DNA of 64,000 bases from the NCBI GenBank assembly GCA_024138015.1, contig JAMXBB010000003.1:14550148-14614147 (forward strand), given 5' to 3'. Source of the DNA: Lumnitzera littorea (Eukaryota > Streptophyta > Magnoliopsida > Myrtales > Combretaceae). The position numbers were made by a program, and so were the translations under genes. Below the pieces are notes generated by a model that saw nothing but the letters and a program-made list of their open reading frames with translations, was not told the DNA's origin and did not search any database. Shown piece by piece: positions 57,337-64,000 of this stretch (the first letter of the stretch is position 1; each line of letters opens with the position of its first letter).

Positions 57337-60300
57337 GGGGGTAGGGGTTGAGTCGTGGCAATATCGCCATTTAATATGGAAAGATCTTAGATCAAGCACC
57401 ATCCTTGATTAGGGGCCTTCGACGAACTATACTAAGCATTTCACAACTTTAACTTTCTCCTAGTAACTAGCATCAAGTAATAATGGAGCACATGATATAA
57501 AATCATGTCATCCATTTAAAATTAACACAAACATAAATAAGAGGGGGTATAAGGTTTTCCCCTAATAAAAGTCATACAAAACTAGAATATGACATTACTA
57601 GTAGTTCATGCTACTTAATATATTAAGGGTACTTAAATACTAATAGAGAGTTCAAATATAAGTAATGTATTCTCTCGAGCTCTCATCTTCTTCACATCGA
57701 TCAACCCCATGTTAGTACAACTAACCTCAGGCATCCTACGACTCGACTCTAGCAAAAGATCCTGCTACAATAACAAACTATAAAGGAGTGGGGGAGGGGA
57801 TAAGCTTAATGCTTAGTGGGTAACCTTCCTACCTCATTATCAAACAATATCAAGCAAGTTATTAAACAAATGTATGAATGCACAACAAGCATATGCAACA
57901 TAACAGTATATATAGTAAGCCAATAACTGTATACAATATGATTTTAACGCCCATTGTTGCCCGAATTGGGAAGTATTTAAGCACATCAAGACTCATGTAT
58001 CCATGTCCAATAAAAATCTCTTAACAATATCATTACCCTTAGCAGTAGACACAATATGGCCTCAAGCAAAAAGTGGTACTCTCTAGAGTTGAGTAGTTCT
58101 AAGATTTGAGATAAGAACATGTCACATGAAATACGTTATATGATAACAATCACAATACATAATATCAATATGGATCCATCTAAGCCTGATCTCCCATTTT
58201 ACTACGTGGTGTTGACGCCTTTAATTTATGCTATAAGATGCAATGCATGTTCGATTTAACTAAAAGTCAAATATTTATTAACTCAAATTCATGGGTAACC
58301 AAACAAATATATTCAGATACTCCAATATCTTGAATTCTAATGCAGCAAGCATAGATGTTTGGAATATCTTAGGATATTTTGCAAGAAAAATTCAACCGTA
58401 GCAAACACATACAATATCCCATATATCTCAACATGCAACAAATTCAATTATCAGATATATTTAGATAGTGCATTAGTTATAAGCACATAATAAAGTAAAA
58501 ATAGGGGATAATATACTCACTTAGCCATAACACCTAACAATCCCAATAGTCCTCGACTGCGTCTAACTCGGAATCCTTGTCACTTGAAGAATACACTTAA
58601 AGTCTATGAATATTCTATTTACACTAACTTCCTAAGCTTTATTGGTTAATAACCTTCTTTTAGTTGTTTTTGTAATTCAAACATAATCTTTTCTTTTTAA
58701 CTCCGTTTTTAGTGATCTTATAGTCATTTTCATTGTTTTTAAGTGTTCTTTCATTTGGTGAGGTAATTTTTAGGTTTTTGGGTTAGTAAGTTCTTGGTTT
58801 GGGCTTCACAAGATCGTGGGCCTAAATGGTCAGTTCGGTCACTTTAGGGTTTAGGTTTAGTTTTGAGCCTTAGGCTTGCGTTTTGATCTTGGGCCTTATA
58901 CTTAATAATTTTGGCTTCTTTTTAAGTATTTTAATTGGACCTTTTTTGCCCAATACTTTAAATTTTTAGTATGGGCGTTGGTGATACTTTTATGGGCCTA
59001 AATGGGCTCTTTTTCTAAGTTTAAGGCTCCAAATTATTAAGGGGCCTATGGCGGGGATCTTGAATGGGCCTTTGGGTTTAGTGGGCCTCTTAAATAACTT
59101 ATTCTAAGCCTTTTAACCTAAGGTTCAGATCTGGTCACTTATCTAAATGGGCTTTAAACTTAGTCCTTTTGAGTTTTTTGGGCCTTGTACCTAAACCCAC
59201 TTATCTTTTTGCGCTTAAGCTTAGCATTGGCCTTAAGTTTAGCACACTTTCTTTAGGTTTACAGTTATGATCATTAAAGTGAAGGTGATCATTAACACCA
59301 TTTTTAAGTCTCTCATCACTGACTAAGCTAGTTTAGGGCCTTAGTTACACATTAGCCTACTTAACTTGGTTCATTAAATCCTAAATCACACCTAACACTA
59401 AATAATCATGTTATTAAGTTAATAAACTCAATTTCACATATTTGGAGTCCTCATGGAAGTGGCAGCCATCAAGTGTCTTTAAGGCTACTCTTTCCATTTT
59501 CATGTAACACTTGTTTTAAAGGTGATTTTTCTTAAGTAATCTACGTTTTTACTCATCTATAACTATAATCATAATATAATATTGTGTAGACAAGTGGAGT
59601 GAGCCTAGGAAAGTGGTGGCATGCAAAAGAGAAGGTGGGTTTATCACATCTCTTGTTGATTTAGTCCTAAAACCAACATTATACCACACTTCCTTACTTA
59701 TTAGTATTGTAACTTTAACTAAGGTGTGTTTTTCTTTCACTAACCATGTCTGTTATATATGAAACAACCTAAAACATCTAAGACATGGCTGTAAATTAAG
59801 TGTTATTCATCAAAATATAACTTCTTAGTATTATCTTACAAGAAAAACAAAAGAAAATCTAGCCTAAACACTTATCGAAGTAAGGAGTATGGAAGGCCTT
59901 CTTATGAGTGTGTACCATGGACTTTTTGTATGTGTGTGTGTGTGTGGTAAGGAGTTTGGTGTTTGGTGGTTTGAAGTGGAGGTGGTGGCGGCAGCAGTAA
60001 GGTGGCCAGCGATGGTGCCTGTGGTGGCTAGTTGGGAAGAAGTTAGATGTGTTTTGGAGTTTGATGTTTTAGAGAGTGTTTTAGGTTTTAGAAAATGAAG
60101 ATGAATGAGGGAAATAAGGGAAGGAGTGGTCAACGTATAAGGGGGGGGGGGGAGGGGGGTGGTGTGGAGTGGGGACCAAGTGTGTGTGTTTTAGGTAATA
60201 AAGGACTTAACTAAAAAGGGGACCATGTACCCCTTTACTTTATTACTATTTTGGGGGAAGATCTTGTCCCCTTAAGGTACAAGATGTACTAAATGTAATT

Positions 60301-60865
60301 AAAGGGTTATCTTGTAGTCCTTAATCATACTTAACTTCTAGTAAATTAAGATGTATAGAGGTTGGTTAAGGATTAGAGTTTGTTTAGGGTGATTGATGAT
60401 AATTAAGCACAATTAGCTTAGTTAAATGTAATTAGGGTATATTTAGGGTTTTGTTAGGTTTTTGATATTATACTTTAGTTGATTTAAGCACTTTACACAT
60501 GTGCTTAGGGTTTATTTAAGGTTTGATATCCATTTATACTTAATTGGTTCACGTACAAGCTCGAAAGTCAGGGTTTTAGTTGTTTATTGATATCGATTTT
60601 ACATTACTATTAGTGTTCCTTTGTTATGTTAAGATATTTGATCATTTAATTAGAGCTTAGTAATCTTTTTAAGGTTTTTTGAGTAATAAGGTTTCTGGGG
60701 TTTTGCTTGATTAATTAGCGTTTTAGGGCTTTGCTTCCTTTAGGGTTTTGGTTCAACGTTTAGGCTTTGATTCTTTTGTTTAGAGTTTTATTATTAAGTC
60801 TGGATGGTTCTAGGGACCATTTGAAGACTTTTCCATCCGATTTCACTTTTAAGTTATTGAAATCT
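57337..60865. mobile_element. About 3.5-kb non-coding insertion in the element E reverse transcriptase
   Basis: The left RT text stops after FLKI (about 57336) and resumes with LKSSYH (about 60866). Between them is about 3.5 kb with no element genes, a (GT)n run at about 59930-59946 and a G run at 60140-60156. Size and lack of coding suggest a solo LTR of a large chromovirus. Exact ends and target duplication were not resolved. Open frames at 59549-60133 are low-complexity. Confidence 0.55.
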
Positions 60866-63116
60866 TGTAGGGTTTATAAATTTAAAGAGTAGCTACCATT
60901 AAATACGAATGAGACCTAGAGACGAATGGAAGACTGCCTTCAAAATGAAGGCCTATCTATTTGAATGGATGGTGATGCCATTTGATCTGATGAATGTGTT
61001 GAGCACTTTTATGCAACTCATGAATCGTGATCTGAGGACTTTAATTGGTAAATGTGTAGTAGTTTACTTTGATGATATTTTGGTCTATAATACCGACCTC
61101 ATTTCTCATGTTGAGCACATAAAATCTATGTTTGATATTCTCTATGTCGAGCACTTATTCGACAATCTAAAGAAATGTGCGTTCTGTTAGAGCGAGGTAA
61201 TATTCCTTAGTTATGTTGTTTCTGAGGTAGGAGTCAAAGTTAATGACAAGGAAGTCCAAGCTATTCTCGAATGCTCGATGTTGACTAGTGTTGTTGAAGT
61301 GGGAAGTTTTCATGGCCCCACTTTGTTTTATTGAAAATTCATTCGAAACTTTAGTTCTATAGCTGCTCCATTAATTAGTTGACTAAGAAATACTCCGAAA
61401 AAGCTTAGGGAAGCTTTGTGAGGTCAAGTCCTAATTGACCTTAGCCCTAATACTTGTCCTACACAACTTCAAAAAAGTTTTTGAATTGGAATGTGATGCA
61501 TTTGGAGTTAGCATTAGAGTTGTTCTTATGCAGAAACATCGAATGTTTGCTTACTTTAGCAAGAAGCTCAGAAAAACCACACTGAATTACTCAACCTATG
61601 ACAAAGAATTCTATGCTTTAGTCCAACCACTTCAGAACTGGCAACACTATTTACTGTCGAGAGAGTTCATCATCTACATAAACCATGAATCTCTCCAGCA
61701 TCTCAAAGGACAATAGAAACTTTCGCAACATCATGTTAAGTGGGTTGAGTTCCTAAAGACTTTTTGCTATGTTATCCGATACAATAAGAGAAGCACCAAT
61801 ATTATGGTCAATGCACTCTCTTGTCGACGTGCTCTCATTACAACATTGCAGCCAAAGATACTAAAATTTGGCACTCTACCCGATTAATATGAATATGATC
61901 CATATATTAGGCATTTAGTGGCCAAGTGCAACGTTAGAGGAGTTATGGATGGGTTTTATCTAAGCCAAGGATTTTTTATGAAGGGGAGACAAATTTGTGT
62001 GCCAAGTGATTTTACTAGGGAATTACTTGTTCAAGAAGCACATGTTGGAGGCTTAGCTGGCCGCTTTGGTGATAAGAGAACGATCGAGTTGCTAAAAAAA
62101 CATTTCTATTGGCTTGTAATGATAAAGGATGTGTGTCGAGTTCTTGAGAGATGCGAGGTATGCAAACATGCTAAGGGAAGAAAGGATCCGTATGGAGAGT
62201 ACACACCTCTACCCATACCTAAGTGGCCATGGACCAATCTAAGCATAGACTTCATGCTTGACCTACTAAGAACACCGAGAAGACATGATTCTATTATGGT
62301 GGCGGTTGATTAATTTGATAAGATGAGCCACTTCATCTCTTGCTATAAAACCAATGATGCTTTATTTGTTGCTAATCTCTTTTTGTAAAAGATCGTACGG
62401 TTGCATGGAGTACAAAGAAGTATTGTATTTGATCATGACTTGAAGTTCATGAGCTTATTCTAGAGAACCCTATGGAAGAAGCTCTATACTAAGCTCATGT
62501 TTAGTATTTATTGTCACCAGTAGACAAATGGCCAAGTAGAAGTTGTAAATAGAATAGTCAGTAACCTCCTTTAAGCTATTATTGGGAAGAATCTACATGA
62601 TTAGGATCTATGTTTGCTAGTCATTGAATTCACTTATCCACTCATAGCTTGATAGGAAGATCACCATTTGAGGTCATCTATGAACTTAACTTGAACTTAT
62701 CCTTAGATATGGTTATTAGCCTAACCTCCCAAGGAGAAAGTCAATTCGGCCTAAGCGTATTGAGGAGTTTTAGAAATTACATTAAAAGGTTGCCAAGCAA
62801 CTAGCTAAGACTGTAGCCCGACAAAACGAATAAGGAAGCCAAGGAAGGAGGTAAGTCATTTATAGCCCAAGAGAACTTGTTTCGATCTACCTTAGCAAGG
62901 AACATTTTCTAAGAAAGAGGATGAATAAGCTATCCCTTAGGTCAGATGGAACTTTGAGGATCCTTCGGTGTGTAAATGACAATACGTAAAAGCTTAAGCT
63001 ACCTAAATGTTATGATGTATCTCCTACATTCAATGTCACCAATTTGATGCCCTATATATCAGAGGAAGGAGAGAAAGATCAAATTTAAGGGCAAATCTTC
63101 AACAACCCTAAGGAGC
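60866..63116 (+). pseudogene. Element E pol: RT, RNase H and integrase (broken)
   Basis: RT 60909-61190: IRMRPRDEWKTAFKMK, LFEWMVMPF and intact VVYFDDILVYN. RNase H 61435-61716: FELECDAFGVSIRVVL, LRKTTLNYSTYDKEFYAL, EFIIYINHESLQHL. Integrase: 61918-62313 with zinc region (RELLVQEAHVGG ... HFYW ... CEVCKHAKG) and WPWTNLSIDFMLDL (first catalytic Asp). A core remnant follows to about 62700 (TNGQVEVVNRIVS) and then the tail. Stops separate the parts. Confidence 0.85.
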
Positions 63117-63978
63117 TGATAGATTATATATCTTTAGATCCCTCAATTGTGCTAAACTCCGAGCCTACAATCTCTTGCTAGAAGATTTCTCTCTCGTCAA
63201 CTTACCAAGGACGAGCACTAATACATAAAAGGACAATAGGCGAACTCTCTGATGTCTTCGTTTGGACACACACTTCTCTAAGCAGACCCATTCCCAGTTG
63301 CTGATTTATCGAATGACAAGGCCTCAAAATGCTGATCTCTAATTATTCAGCCTACAGAATAGTAGTGTCCCTCTTTTGTTTTGGTAACTCCAACTTACAT
63401 TCGTCAGCAACAGCTATACAGTTTAGCCACTATGCCCAAGATTCCTTGACATGAACCTATTGATAAGCTACTACCTATCCATTACTTTTTTGACAATTGT
63501 ACTATATTCTTTTTTGTCATTTGTCTCATTTATCCTCTTTCATACATACTAAGAATCTTTTTCTTCTTTGTCCTTCATGTCATTTTCCTTATTTATATTG
63601 TTGTCCTAAGAACTTACTGTAAATAGTCATTTTTCATTATAGCTGAAATCATCTAATCTTGCATCCTTTTCAGATATTGAATATATATGTTCTTATGAGA
63701 TATTCATCTCCAAGTATACTTTTCCCATACTCTTATCTAATCTTACTGAGTAGCTCAAGATTAATGGTAGTGGACCTTAGAATTAGCTTGTGAGTTATAT
63801 TAAGTGAAATGTTGAGTCATGTTATGTTCGTTGGTACGTCATGTCTCTAAGTAGCTTTATGGAAGCTACTGTATTTGCTAACTCTTCCATTTTAGTTTTC
63901 TTTGATATCTCAAAGGTCCCATTTGGTTGCCATTCCTTACAGTAAATCCTAGTAATTACTAAGTTCGTAGATACATCA
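63117..63978 (+). repeat. Element E 3' LTR
   Basis: TGATAGATTATATATC...TACATCA, 862 bp. Only 22 bases of the right flank remain in the window. Confidence 0.88.
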
Positions 63979-64000
63979 AACATTCTTACATTTCTCATTT

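Larger units (their letters stand above)
53997..63978 (+). mobile_element. Element E: Ty3/gypsy element, same family as B, interrupted
   Basis: LTRs 53997-54859 and 63117-63978 (863 and 862 bp). LTR end plus PBS region (CATCA, then GTATCAA, then CTTAAGGTTG) match element B. Order on +: gag, protease, RT, RNase H, integrase. Length 9,982 bp including a 3.5-kb insertion, so about 6.5 kb by itself, as for B. No clear target duplication (tgttc against aacat). Confidence 0.88.

Noticed and set aside
59864..60133. 89-codon Thr/Ser/His-rich minus-strand frame
   Set aside because: Derived from GT and GGT repeats in a non-coding insertion.

Overview
The window is nuclear DNA from a flowering plant, most likely a eudicot. 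Evidence: a PASTICCINO1-type gene with spliced GT-AG exons, an intronless plant copper transporter, a tRNA-derived SINE, and large Ty3/gypsy (Tat-type and chromovirus-like) and Ty1/copia retrotransposons. I cannot name the species. Only two host genes are convincing. All the rest is transposon or AT-rich spacer.

Layout. 1-6904: last eleven exons (359 codons) of a PAS1-type immunophilin, + strand, running in from outside the window, with an old SINE in one intron. 6905-8014: 3' flank. 8015-12607: a 2,296-bp block present twice with no difference I could find, joined by a single N (10311) next to a HindIII site; this looks like an assembly artefact. 12608-14134: AT-rich spacer. 14135-45334: a nest of retrotransposons. 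The outer element A is a Tat-type Ty3 element on + with a perfect GGTTC target duplication. A is interrupted by a 1.0-kb solo LTR (16719-17734), by chromovirus-like element B (23259-29769, -) and by a second Tat element D (30941-43911, -). D is itself interrupted by a 2.95-kb solo LTR (39524-42471) with a perfect TGAGG duplication. Removing three of the insertions rejoins an open frame in the interrupted gene, which fixes their borders. 45945-46424: COPT-family copper transporter, -, single exon. About 47700-53524: decayed Ty1/copia element F, -, carrying a 1.2-kb insertion. 53997-63978: element E, same family as B, +, with a 3.5-kb insertion in its reverse transcriptase. The window stops 22 bases after the E 3' LTR.

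How the parts work together. Both Tat elements carry gag-pol on one strand and a second gene on the opposite strand. That second gene has its own TATA box, a globular N-terminal domain and a coiled-coil C-terminus. In D at least one 70-bp intron must be removed to keep the frame. Tandem repeats lie between the two convergent genes in both elements. All the elements are dead: they have many stops and frameshifts, and D has lost catalytic Asp in both protease and reverse transcriptase by G-to-A change. No protein-coding system outside known plant gene or transposon families was found. The antisense spliced gene is the most interesting signal.
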